Source: Alphaproteobacteria bacterium
GTDB taxonomy: Bacteria; Pseudomonadota; Alphaproteobacteria; Geminicoccales; Geminicoccaceae
Direction: 5' to 3'
Assembly (NCBI GenBank): GCA_026990035.1
Contig: JALSIM010000036.1
Location: 1-45,287 of the forward strand
DNA length: 45,287 nucleotides
Below are positions 38,738 through 45,287 of this stretch, piece by piece; positions within the stretch are counted from its first letter, which is position 1; each line of letters starts with the position of its first letter. The position numbers and the translations under genes were made by a program. Below the pieces are notes generated by a model that was not told the origin of the DNA, did no database searches, and worked only from the letters and a program-made list of their open reading frames with translations.

Positions 38738-39949
38738 ATGGCGACGCCGGGCGCATCGAATACGCGGCCGGACCGGGCCTTCATCGTCCTGCTTTCGGCT
38801 CTGGTCGCCTTTCAGGCGATTTCCACCGATCTCTATCTGCCCTCGCTGCCGGCGATCACCGCCGATCTCGGCACCGACATCGGCGCCGTGCAGCTCACGC
38901 TGTCCCTGTTCCTCCTCGGCTTCGGTGTCGGCCAGCTCTTCTGGGGGGCGGCGTCCGACCGTTTCGGCCGCCGACCGGTGCTGCTCGCCGGTCTCGCGGC
39001 CTATCTGCTCTCCACCCTGGCCTGCGCCCTCGCGCCTTCGATCGGTCTTCTGGTCCTGTTCCGCCTGCTCCAGGGTGCCAGCGCCTGTGCCGCGGTGGTG
39101 CTGGGCCGGGCGGTGGTGCGGGATCTCTGGGAACCTCGGGAGGCCGCACGGGTCCTCTCCTATCTCGCCTCGGCCATGGCCCTCGCACCCATGGCCGGGC
39201 CGGTTCTCGGTGGCTGGCTGACCGAGCTCTGGGGCTGGCGGGCCAACTTCCACGCCCTGGCCCTGTTCGGCGCCCTGGTCTTGCTCGCGAGCTGGCGGCT
39301 CCTGGGCGAAACCAACCGGCTGCGGGATCCCCGGGCGCTCGACCCCCGCCGGTTCTGGGGCGGCTGCCGGATCATTCTCGCGAACCCCGCCTTCCGGGCC
39401 CACGCCCTCGCCGCCGCCTTCGTCTACAGCGGCATCTTCGCCTTCATCTCGGGTTCCTCCTACGTGCTGATCGAGCTCGCGGGGCTGAGCCCGCGCCTCT
39501 ACGGTCTCGCCTTCGCCACCGCCGCCTTCGGTTACATGCTGGGAGGCCTCGCCGGCGGCCGTCTCAACCGTCGGCTCGCCATCGCCGGCCTGCTGCGCAC
39601 CGGAGCGACGATCGCGCTCGCCGCGGCCGCCGGTGGCTTCGCCCTGAGTCTTCGGGTCGAGCCGGATTTCGCCGGGATCGTGGCGCCCGTCTTTCTCTAC
39701 ATGTTCGGCGCGGGTCTGGTACTGCCGGCGGCGATGGCCGGGGCCATCGGGCCGTTTCCCGAGCGGGCGGGGGCGGCCTCGGCCCTGCTCGGTTTCGTTC
39801 AGCTCCTGGTGGCGGCCTCGGCGGGAATGGTGGTGGCGGTTCTCTACGACGGGACGGCGCGGCCGATGACCGGCGTTCTGGTTCTGGCCGCGGCGGCGAC
39901 GGCGGGCGCCGCCTTCATCGCCGCCCGGACCCGCGCAGCGCCGCGGTGA
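38738..39949 (+). CDS. Bcr/CflA-type MFS multidrug exporter
   Basis: 403-residue 12-helix protein. Helix 1 AFQAISTDLYLPSLPAI and the loop GAASDRFGRRPVLL are the Bcr/CflA hallmark; the RLLQGASACAAVVLGRAVVRD antiporter motif C-like segment and LGFVQLLVAAS near the end are consistent. These exporters expel drugs or sulfonamide-like compounds; some export amino-acid derivatives. ATG 38738 is chosen; the frame is open to 38696, which would overlap the SDR. Its last 35 bases overlap the 3' end of the aminotransferase on the other strand. Confidence 0.85.
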   Translation: MATPGASNTRPDRAFIVLLSALVAFQAISTDLYLPSLPAITADLGTDIGAVQLTLSLFLLGFGVGQLFWGAASDRFGRRPVLLAGLAAYLLSTLACALAPSIGLLVLFRLLQGASACAAVVLGRAVVRDLWEPREAARVLSYLASAMALAPMAGPVLGGWLTELWGWRANFHALALFGALVLLASWRLLGETNRLRDPRALDPRRFWGGCRIILANPAFRAHALAAAFVYSGIFAFISGSSYVLIELAGLSPRLYGLAFATAAFGYMLGGLAGGRLNRRLAIAGLLRTGATIALAAAAGGFALSLRVEPDFAGIVAPVFLYMFGAGLVLPAAMAGAIGPFPERAGAASALLGFVQLLVAASAGMVVAVLYDGTARPMTGVLVLAAAATAGAAFIAARTRAAPR

Positions 39950-41135
39950 AGCGGAGGATCCGCCGGCAGGCCTCGGCGAGCTCGGCCTCGCTCGCCGACA
40001 GGCCGAGCCGCACCCAGTCGCGGGTGCGCGGGCCGAAGCTTTCGCCGGGCAGCAGCGAGACGCCGGCATCCTCGAGCAGTCGGCGGGCGAAACGCTCGCC
40101 GTCGAGGCCGAAGCGGGCGACGCCGAGCATCACGAACATCCCGGCGCGCGGCCGATGCAGGACGAGATCGGGATCGGCGGCGAGAGCATCGCACACCAGC
40201 GCCGCGCGCCGCTCGTAGAGCCCGGCGATCTCGTCCTCGAACCGTTCGATTCGGGTCACGGCCTCGACCGCCGCCTGCTGGACGAAAGGCGGCAGGCCGT
40301 AGGTGATCACCCCCGCCAGATGCTCGAGATAGTACGCGAGATCGGGCGGCGTCACCGTCCAGCCCACCCGCCAGCCGGTCATGGCGCAGCTCTTGGAAAG
40401 GCTTTCGACGACGGCGATGCGCTCGTGGCGGTCGGTGAAGGCGAGGGCGCTCACATGGCCGCCGCCGTACACCATGCCGGCGTAGACCTCGTCGGAGATC
40501 AGCCACAGCCCGTGCCGCCGGCAGAGGGCGACGAGCTCGGCCATGGTTTCGCGCGGGATCACCGTACCGGTCGGATTGTGCGGGGTGTTGATCAGCACCG
40601 CCCGGGTACGACCGCTGATCCCGGCCGCCAGGGCTTCGACTTCGAGGGCGAAACCGCGCTGTGCCGTCAGCGGTACCGGAACCAGGCGGGCGCCGCTGGC
40701 GGCCACGGTCTCCGGATATGTCACGTACATGGGCTCCGGCACCAGCACCTCGTCGCCGGTCTGCAGGAGGCACTGGAAGAGGGCGTAGAGCCCGCCCTGC
40801 GCCCCCGGCATGACGACGATGTTCTCCGGGGTCACGGGGATCGCCGCCTTGTCGGCGTAGAAGGCGGCGATGGCCCGCCGAAGTTCGCCGATACCGGCCG
40901 CCGGGGTGTAGTGATGCTGGCCCGCCCGCAGGGCGGCGACGGCGGCTTCGACGATGGAGGCCGGGGTGGCGAATTCGTGATCGCCGATCGACAGGAGGAT
41001 CACCTCCTCGCCGCGCTGGCGCCGTTCGACGGCGTCGAAATGAACCGCCCAGCCACCTCCGGGGCGTTCGGCGACGCGGGCGACGCGGGCCGCGAAACGC
41101 CGGGCGTCGCCACCGGCGGCGGAGGCTGGCTGCAT
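39915..41135 (-). CDS. AruH-like aminotransferase (PLP fold type I)
   Basis: 406 residues, class I/II aminotransferase. PLP Lys248 lies in SLSKSCAMTGWRVGW; NTPHNPTGTVIP, SDEVYAGMVY and the C-terminal Arg in WVRLGLS complete the site. The N-terminal EVILLSIGDHEFATPASIVEAA and EPMYVTY segments closely resemble AruH, the arginine:pyruvate transaminase of Pseudomonas aeruginosa, as I recall it. It is divergent from the binding-protein, permease and AruI-like genes, which fits arginine transamination. Aspartate or aromatic aminotransferase remains possible. ATG 41135 is preferred; GTG 41144 is an alternative. Overlaps the Bcr/CflA 3' end. Confidence 0.78.
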   Translation of the reverse strand: MQPASAAGGDARRFAARVARVAERPGGGWAVHFDAVERRQRGEEVILLSIGDHEFATPASIVEAAVAALRAGQHHYTPAAGIGELRRAIAAFYADKAAIPVTPENIVVMPGAQGGLYALFQCLLQTGDEVLVPEPMYVTYPETVAASGARLVPVPLTAQRGFALEVEALAAGISGRTRAVLINTPHNPTGTVIPRETMAELVALCRRHGLWLISDEVYAGMVYGGGHVSALAFTDRHERIAVVESLSKSCAMTGWRVGWTVTPPDLAYYLEHLAGVITYGLPPFVQQAAVEAVTRIERFEDEIAGLYERRAALVCDALAADPDLVLHRPRAGMFVMLGVARFGLDGERFARRLLEDAGVSLLPGESFGPRTRDWVRLGLSASEAELAEACRRILRFTAALRGSGRR

Positions 41136-41161
41136 GGGACGCACCCCGCGGCAGGCAAAAC

Positions 41162-41190
41162 TTGTGGAACCAAGGAGCGCTTCCTACTAT
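41162..41190 (+). promoter_or_regulatory. Candidate promoter for the amino-acid uptake/AruI-like operon
   Basis: TTGTGG (41162-41167) and TACTAT (41185-41190) are 17 bases apart in the 143-base divergent gap with the aminotransferase gene; matches are 3 and 4 of 6. A promoter for the opposite strand was not recognised. Confidence 0.35.
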
Positions 41191-41278
41191 CGCCGCCAGG
41201 TGCGGCCGGCAAGGGCGTCGTGCGCCGCCACCGGCCGCGGAACCAACGGGCACGGGAAACGGCAAGAGGAGGGAGACG

Positions 41279-42106
41279 ATGCAACGCTTCTTCGGTGCGG
41301 CGATGGTCGCCGCGGTGACCGCGTTCGCCGTCGGTTCGGTGCAGGCGGGCGAGGTCTTGGACCGTGTCAAGAGCAGCGGCGTCCTGCGGGTCGCCACCGA
41401 TCCGGCCTACCCGCCGCAATCCTCGCAGAAGCCGGACGGGACCTTCGAGGGTTTCGACATCGACGTTGCCACCGAACTCGCCAAGCGGCTCGGCGTGAAG
41501 GTCGAATTCGTCACCCCGGCCTGGGAGATCATCACCGCCGGCCGCTGGGGCGGCCGCTGGGACGTTTCCGTGGGGTCCATGACGCCCACCAAGGAACGGG
41601 CCGAGGTGCTCGATTTCCCGGCCGTCTACTACTACACCCCGGCTTCCTTCGTGGTCCACGAGGATGCCGCGTACACGAAGGTCGAAGAGCTCGACGGGAA
41701 GGTCATCGGCACCTGCGGCGCCTGTACCTACGAGTTCTATCTGAAGCACGATCTGACGATCGATGCCGAAGGCGTGCCGCCCTTCGAATACAAGGTGACG
41801 CCGGGCGAGATCCGGACCTACGAGACCGACACCAACGTGTTCGACGATCTCCGGTTGGGTGACGGGGTCCGCCTCGATGCCGGGATTTCCGCGCTGCCCA
41901 CCATCAAGGGGGCGATCGACGCCGGCTATCCTCTCAAGATCCTGGGCGATCCCGTGTTCTACGAGCCGCTGGCGGTGGCCATCGACAAGGGCGACCCCGA
42001 GTTCGCCGCCGAGATCGAGCGGATCATCGAGGAGATGCACGCCGACGGCACGCTCCAGAAATTCTCCCTCGAATGGTACGGGGTCGATCTCACGACCGCG
42101 AACTAG
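41279..42106 (+). CDS. Amino-acid ABC transporter substrate-binding protein
   Basis: 275 residues, periplasmic. The signal peptide MQRFFGAAMVAAVTAFAVGS ends VQA with cleavage before GEVLDRV. The SBP family 3 fold is clear: VLRVATDPAYPPQSS, GFDIDVATELAKRLGVKVEFV, and DVSVGSMTPTKERAEVLDFPAVYY. Two close cysteines occur in GTCGACTYEFYL, possibly a disulfide. An excellent AGGAGG precedes the ATG. The permease gene follows 9 bases later. Arginine or another cationic amino acid is inferred from the neighbours; the sequence alone does not prove it. Confidence 0.88.
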   Translation: MQRFFGAAMVAAVTAFAVGSVQAGEVLDRVKSSGVLRVATDPAYPPQSSQKPDGTFEGFDIDVATELAKRLGVKVEFVTPAWEIITAGRWGGRWDVSVGSMTPTKERAEVLDFPAVYYYTPASFVVHEDAAYTKVEELDGKVIGTCGACTYEFYLKHDLTIDAEGVPPFEYKVTPGEIRTYETDTNVFDDLRLGDGVRLDAGISALPTIKGAIDAGYPLKILGDPVFYEPLAVAIDKGDPEFAAEIERIIEEMHADGTLQKFSLEWYGVDLTTAN

Positions 42107-42115
42107 GATCCGGAC

Positions 42116-43117
42116 ATGGCGACGGTTCCGGCGGGCGCATCGGCGCCCGCCGGCGCGCTCGATCTCCTGCGGGACAGCCGCGGCGCCCGGCGTCTCCTGG
42201 CCTTCCTGCTGCTGACGCTCCTCTTCGCCTGGCTCGTCCCGGGGGACGACGCCATCGCCCGGGCGGTGCTGGAGCTTCTGGGTTTCGACGAGGGCTGGGC
42301 CGGGAGCTGGCTGGCGCGGGGGCTGATCGCGGCGCCGATCGCCGCCTTTCTCGTCGTCAACGGGGCGCTTCTGCGCCTGTTCCCGCGCAAGGTCCAGATC
42401 GGCATCGTCTGGGCCGAGCTGATGTTCGTCTTCCTGGCCTTCTTCTATTCCTTCGATCTGAGCTTCGGCTTCATCGCCGATCGTCTGCCGATTCTCGTCT
42501 TCACCGGCGCTTTCACCACCGTCTACATCTCGCTGATCTCGATCGCCTGCGCTTCTGTGCTGGCGTTGATCGGCGCGCTGGCACGGCTGTCCCGGAGTGC
42601 GCTCGCGTACGGTCTCTCGACCTTCTACATCTCCTTCTTCCGCGGCACCCCGCTGCTCCTTCAGGTTTATCTCATCTATCTCGGCCTGCCGCAGCTCGGC
42701 GTCGTGCTCGATCCCGTACCCTCGGGGGTGATCGCCCTGTCGCTCTGCTACGGCGCCTACATGGCGGAAATCTTCCGGGCCGGCATCCAGAGCATCCCGC
42801 GCGGACAGACCGAGGCCGGGCGGGCGCTCGGCCTCACCGAGGGGCAGATCATGCGCAAGATCGTCCTGCCCCAGGCCCTGCGCCTGATCGTGCCACCCAC
42901 CGGCAACCAGTTCATCGCCATGCTCAAGGACAGCTCGCTGGTTTCGATTCTCGGGGTCTGGGAGCTGATGTTCCTCGCCCGTACCCAGGGACGGGCGGAG
43001 TTCAAATATTTCGAGATGCTGATCACCGCGGCCCTGATCTACTGGTTCCTGTCCTTCGTCTTCGAGATGATCCAGGCCCGCATCGAGCACCGGTTCGGCA
43101 AGGCCGACCGGCGTTGA
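42116..43117 (+). CDS. Amino-acid ABC transporter permease
   Basis: 333 residues, inner membrane. HisM/ArtQ-like permease: TGAFTTVYISLISIACASVLALIGALA, FFRGTPLLLQVYLIYLGLP, and the EAA loop EAGRALGLTEGQIMRKIVLPQALRLIVPPTGNQFIAMLKDSSLVS. An N-terminal extension of about 110 residues with two additional helices precedes the family core. No ATPase gene follows; a shared or distant ATPase must serve it. 13 bases before the AruI-like gene. Confidence 0.88.
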   Translation: MATVPAGASAPAGALDLLRDSRGARRLLAFLLLTLLFAWLVPGDDAIARAVLELLGFDEGWAGSWLARGLIAAPIAAFLVVNGALLRLFPRKVQIGIVWAELMFVFLAFFYSFDLSFGFIADRLPILVFTGAFTTVYISLISIACASVLALIGALARLSRSALAYGLSTFYISFFRGTPLLLQVYLIYLGLPQLGVVLDPVPSGVIALSLCYGAYMAEIFRAGIQSIPRGQTEAGRALGLTEGQIMRKIVLPQALRLIVPPTGNQFIAMLKDSSLVSILGVWELMFLARTQGRAEFKYFEMLITAALIYWFLSFVFEMIQARIEHRFGKADRR

Positions 43118-43130
43118 GGACCGGCCGGCG

Positions 43131-44717
43131 ATGACCGCGACGCGCACCACGGGCGAGGCCCTGGTCGAGCTCCTGGAGGCCTGGGAGGTCGATACCGTGT
43201 TCGGCGTCCCGGGAGTGCACAATGTCGAGCTCTATCGCGGCCTGCAGCGCGCCCGCCTGCGCCACCTCCTGCCGCGTCACGAACAGGCCGCCGGGTTCAT
43301 GGCCGACGGGTTCGCCCGCGCCTCGGGGCGGCCCGCCGCCTGCTTCGTCATCACCGGGCCGGGGCTCACCAACATCGCCACCGCCCTCGGCCAAGCCTTT
43401 TCGGATTCGGTGCCGCTGCTGGTGATCGCCACCGTGCTCGAGCGGGCGGAGCTGGGGCTCGGTCGCGGCCGCCTGCACGAGATCGCCCGTCAGCGCGAGG
43501 TCGCGGCCCCGCTCGCCGGCCTCGCCGAGACCGCACTTCGTCCCGAAGCGCTGCCCGAGCTGGTGGCTCGGGCGATGGCCGGTTTCCGCCGCGGCCGGCC
43601 GCGGCCGGCCTACATCGAAATTCCCCTCGATCTGCTGGCCGCCCCGGCCTCGGGCGACTGGCGGCCGGTGGCGCTGCCCGGACCACCGCGACCGGCAGCT
43701 GCGCAGCTGCGGGAAGCCGCAGCACTTCTGGCCCGAGCGTCACGGCCGGCGATCGTTCTCGGCGGCGGCGCGATCGGGCTCGGCGACCTCGCCCTCGAAC
43801 TGGTCGCGCGCCTGGCTGCCCCGGTGGTCACCACGGTTGCCGCCAAGGGGCTGATACCAAGCGACCACCCGCTGCATCTGGGGGCGAGCCTCGCCAGCCC
43901 CGCGGTGCAGGCCTGGCTGCGCGATCGCGATCTCCTGCTGGTGCTGGGCAGCGAGTTGGCCGAGACCGATCTCTGGTGCGATCGGCTGGCAGTTGCGGGC
44001 CGGATGATCCGGGTCGATCTCGATTCCGCGCGTCTGGCCGATCCCCGCTATCCGGCCGATGTCGCGGTCTGTGCCGATGCCCGGGCCTTCGTTTCGGAGC
44101 TTTTGCCGCTGCTGCCGGAAACCGCCCGGAGCGAGGATGTGGTGGCGTTGCGCGAGGCGGCCCGCGGTGAAGGGGGCGAGCTCGCGGCCCGGCACCGCCG
44201 GGTGCTCGATGCGGTGCGCCGGGCGACGCCGCCGGGGACGGTCTTCACCTCCGACATGACCCAGATCGCTTATACCGCCAACGCCGTGTTTCCGGTTCCG
44301 GCGCCGCGGCGGTGGTTGCATCCGGTGGGCTTCGGCACCCTCGGATGGGCCCTGCCGGCGGCGATCGGCGCCGCCCTCGCGCGACCGGCAACGCCGGTCG
44401 TGGCGATCGTCGGCGATTACGGTTTCCAGTACAGCCTCGCCGAGCTCGCCACCGCGGTCGAGCTCGAGCTGCCCCTGGTGGTGCTGCTCTGGGACAATGC
44501 GGCGCTCGGGCAGATCCGCGACGAGATGCAGGGTCGCGCCATGCAGCCGCTGGCCACCCGCCTGCGCAATCCCGATTTTCCGGCCCTCGCCCGGGCGATG
44601 GGGGCGAACGCGGCCGGGCCGCGCTCGCTCGAGGAGCTGGAGGCCGCCCTCGCCGACGCGCTTGCCGCCGGCGGCGTCCATCTCCTCCATCTCCGCGAAG
44701 AGGATTTCCGGGGGTAG
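43131..44717 (+). CDS. AruI-like 5-guanidino-2-oxopentanoate decarboxylase (ThDP enzyme)
   Basis: 528-residue acetolactate-synthase-fold enzyme. The N-terminal FGVPGVHNVELYRGLQ, RHEQAAGFMADGFARASG (cofactor E51) and FVITGPGLTNIATALGQAFSDSVPLLVI match AruI, the 2-ketoarginine decarboxylase of the P. aeruginosa arginine transaminase pathway, as I recall it. The cofactor motif near the C-terminus reads GDY ... DN rather than GDG ... NN. Reaction expected: 5-guanidino-2-oxopentanoate to 4-guanidinobutanal and CO2. It follows the binding protein and permease, and the AruH-like gene is divergent. Acetolactate synthase is unlikely because no small subunit is present. Confidence 0.8.
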   Translation: MTATRTTGEALVELLEAWEVDTVFGVPGVHNVELYRGLQRARLRHLLPRHEQAAGFMADGFARASGRPAACFVITGPGLTNIATALGQAFSDSVPLLVIATVLERAELGLGRGRLHEIARQREVAAPLAGLAETALRPEALPELVARAMAGFRRGRPRPAYIEIPLDLLAAPASGDWRPVALPGPPRPAAAQLREAAALLARASRPAIVLGGGAIGLGDLALELVARLAAPVVTTVAAKGLIPSDHPLHLGASLASPAVQAWLRDRDLLLVLGSELAETDLWCDRLAVAGRMIRVDLDSARLADPRYPADVAVCADARAFVSELLPLLPETARSEDVVALREAARGEGGELAARHRRVLDAVRRATPPGTVFTSDMTQIAYTANAVFPVPAPRRWLHPVGFGTLGWALPAAIGAALARPATPVVAIVGDYGFQYSLAELATAVELELPLVVLLWDNAALGQIRDEMQGRAMQPLATRLRNPDFPALARAMGANAAGPRSLEELEAALADALAAGGVHLLHLREEDFRG

Positions 44718-44751
44718 GGAAACGCCTGCTCGCTCGTCCAGCAGGCTTCCC
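44717..44751 (+). terminator. Hairpin just after the AruI-like gene
   Basis: Nested stem GGGAA/TTCCC (44717-44721, 44747-44751) and GCCTGCT/AGCAGGC (44724-44730, 44740-44746), beginning at the stop codon. No T tract follows, so it may be an mRNA-stabilising 3' hairpin rather than a terminator. Confidence 0.4.
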
Positions 44752-44770
44752 GATAGGTTGTCGGTCTCGG

Positions 44771-44902
44771 TCAGGACAGCCGGTCGCGGAGCCGGTCCAG
44801 GCGTTCCTGGTCGCTGGTGCCGAGCGGAATAATCTTTTGCGCAAGCTCTTCGACCAGCTTGCGCAGGTTTGTTTTCGCCGGCACGAAGACGGCAGGGGGC
44901 AT
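44771..44902 (-). pseudogene. C-terminal gene remnant or small ORF (43 residues)
   Basis: Reading from ATG 44902: MPPAVFVPAKTNLRKL, then VEELAQKIIPLGTSDQERLD and a short tail. The sequence is helical and charged, plausibly a real protein end. In the same frame upstream there is a further six to eight plausible residues, then a stop. No ribosome site is visible. I do not recognise the family. Confidence 0.35.
44838..44872 (+). terminator. 10-bp inverted repeat with T-rich tail
   Basis: TGCGCAAGCT (44838-44847) and AGCTTGCGCA (44856-44865) are perfect complements with an 8-base loop, followed by GGTTTGTTTTC. It could terminate transcription from the AruI-like operon. It also lies inside the minus-strand remnant, where it encodes RKLVEELAQK, so it may be coding chance. 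Confidence 0.4.
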
Positions 44903-45170
44903 GTCGGGAACTATGCGCCAGAGGACTCAAGGGCCTCGCGAGGATGCTTCAAATGCTCTGTGCGGCTTGTGAACGACGTCGCCTTCGATCTGCGCGTGCG
45001 GGATTTCGTCAAGAATTTTCTCGTTCTCGGGTCTCTGGCCGAAGTTGTCATGATGGTGCAGAGTTGGCGTGCGACTTCATCTGTAGGCGCTTCCAACGGA
45101 ACGCGGACGAAAAGCAGACCAACTTCGATGCCTACCTCCTGCGCTACAGCGGCCGGAAGCCCCTCTACCA

Positions 45171-45287
45171 GGCTGTTGAAAAACCCCGGGAACCGACAAG
45201 TTGACCGGTAAAATGCCGAGGGACGAGGCAGCCGACGTAGGGAGGAACGCATTGCGCGGCGCGGACTGGCAGCAGGAGGAACTGTTC
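45171..45287 (+). mobile_element. Left end of an IS5/IS1182-like insertion sequence (truncated by window)
   Basis: The 14-base GGCTGTTGAAAAAC at 45171-45184 resembles terminal inverted repeats of IS5/IS1182-type elements, and a transposase start follows 81 bases later. The right end is outside the window, so neither the inverted repeat nor a target duplication can be verified. Confidence 0.5.
45252..45287 (+). CDS. Transposase N-terminus, IS5/IS1182-like (partial)
   Basis: Only twelve codons are present, reading RGADWQQEELF after a TTG start, with GGAGG six bases upstream (45241-45245). Many IS5/IS1182-type DDE transposases begin MRGAD or MRG-D followed by QEELF or similar. The frame continues to the edge. 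The call rests on these few residues and on the inverted-repeat-like sequence upstream. Confidence 0.5.
   Translation, partial: MRGADWQQEELF

Larger units (their letters stand above)
44752..45170. other. Gene-poor, lower-GC stretch before the insertion sequence
   Basis: About 420 bases with visibly lower GC than the rest of the window. On the minus strand a remnant coding end is seen (44771-44902). Upstream of it the same frame is broken by stops, with a protein-like stretch NFGQRPENEKILDEIPHAQ between them. I see no complete gene. It looks like a decayed gene interrupted by the adjacent IS. Confidence 0.45.

Noticed and set aside
43740-44930. 396-codon minus-strand frame over the AruI-like gene
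   Set aside because: Antisense shadow without motifs; the plus-strand gene is a clear ThDP enzyme.
44911-45252. 113-codon minus-strand frame near the IS
   Set aside because: It crosses the candidate IS end and has no recognisable motif; an alternative frame looks more protein-like.

Overview
The window is GC-rich DNA from an alphaproteobacterium, most likely Rhodospirillales or a close relative. Evidence: a 14-gene nuo operon (separate nuoC and nuoD) followed by birA-coaX-rnj-epimerase-DUF1467; rplU-rpmA-obgE-proB; clpS-clpA; a short prolyl-tRNA synthetase without editing insertion; an MbfA-type ferritin/VIT iron exporter; and an RquA-like rhodoquinone enzyme. No species can be named from this alone.

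Layout. 1-3761 (minus strand): 5' part of a LolC/E lipoprotein-release permease, proS, and an NhaD-like Na+/H+ antiporter. 4074-6785 (plus): clpS and clpA, the N-degron protease adaptor and unfoldase. 7016-7822: an RquA-like protein, then tRNA-Asp, then nuoA-N (8135-22309), nearly all genes overlapping or a few bases apart. birA, coaX, rnj, methylmalonyl-CoA epimerase and a DUF1467 membrane protein follow to 26271. tRNA-Phe has its own sigma70-like promoter. Next come rplU-rpmA (strong promoter, intrinsic terminator), obgE and proB.

29510-45287 is accessory. A minus-strand pair encodes an LplT-like MFS protein and a phenylpyruvate/indolepyruvate-type decarboxylase. Divergent from it is a coupled trio: MFS transporter, cytosolic gamma-glutamyltransferase-like enzyme and amidase. 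Then come mbfA (minus), an SDR, a Bcr/CflA exporter, an AruH-like aminotransferase (minus), and a plus-strand group of amino-acid binding protein, permease and AruI-like 2-ketoarginine decarboxylase. The last four resemble an arginine transaminase pathway with its own uptake parts. The right end has a degraded gene remnant and the left end of an IS5/IS1182-like insertion sequence cut by the window edge.

The most interesting points: (i) rquA directly before the complex I operon, with an FNR-like box upstream, which suggests a rhodoquinone plus complex I anaerobic electron-transport unit; (ii) the arginine-transaminase-like cluster; (iii) the coupled MFS/gamma-glutamyltransferase/amidase cassette; (iv) an intrinsic terminator ending 7 bases before the obgE start codon. 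I saw no CRISPR array, phage module or obviously new defence system. Function calls rest on remembered family motifs; no database search was run.
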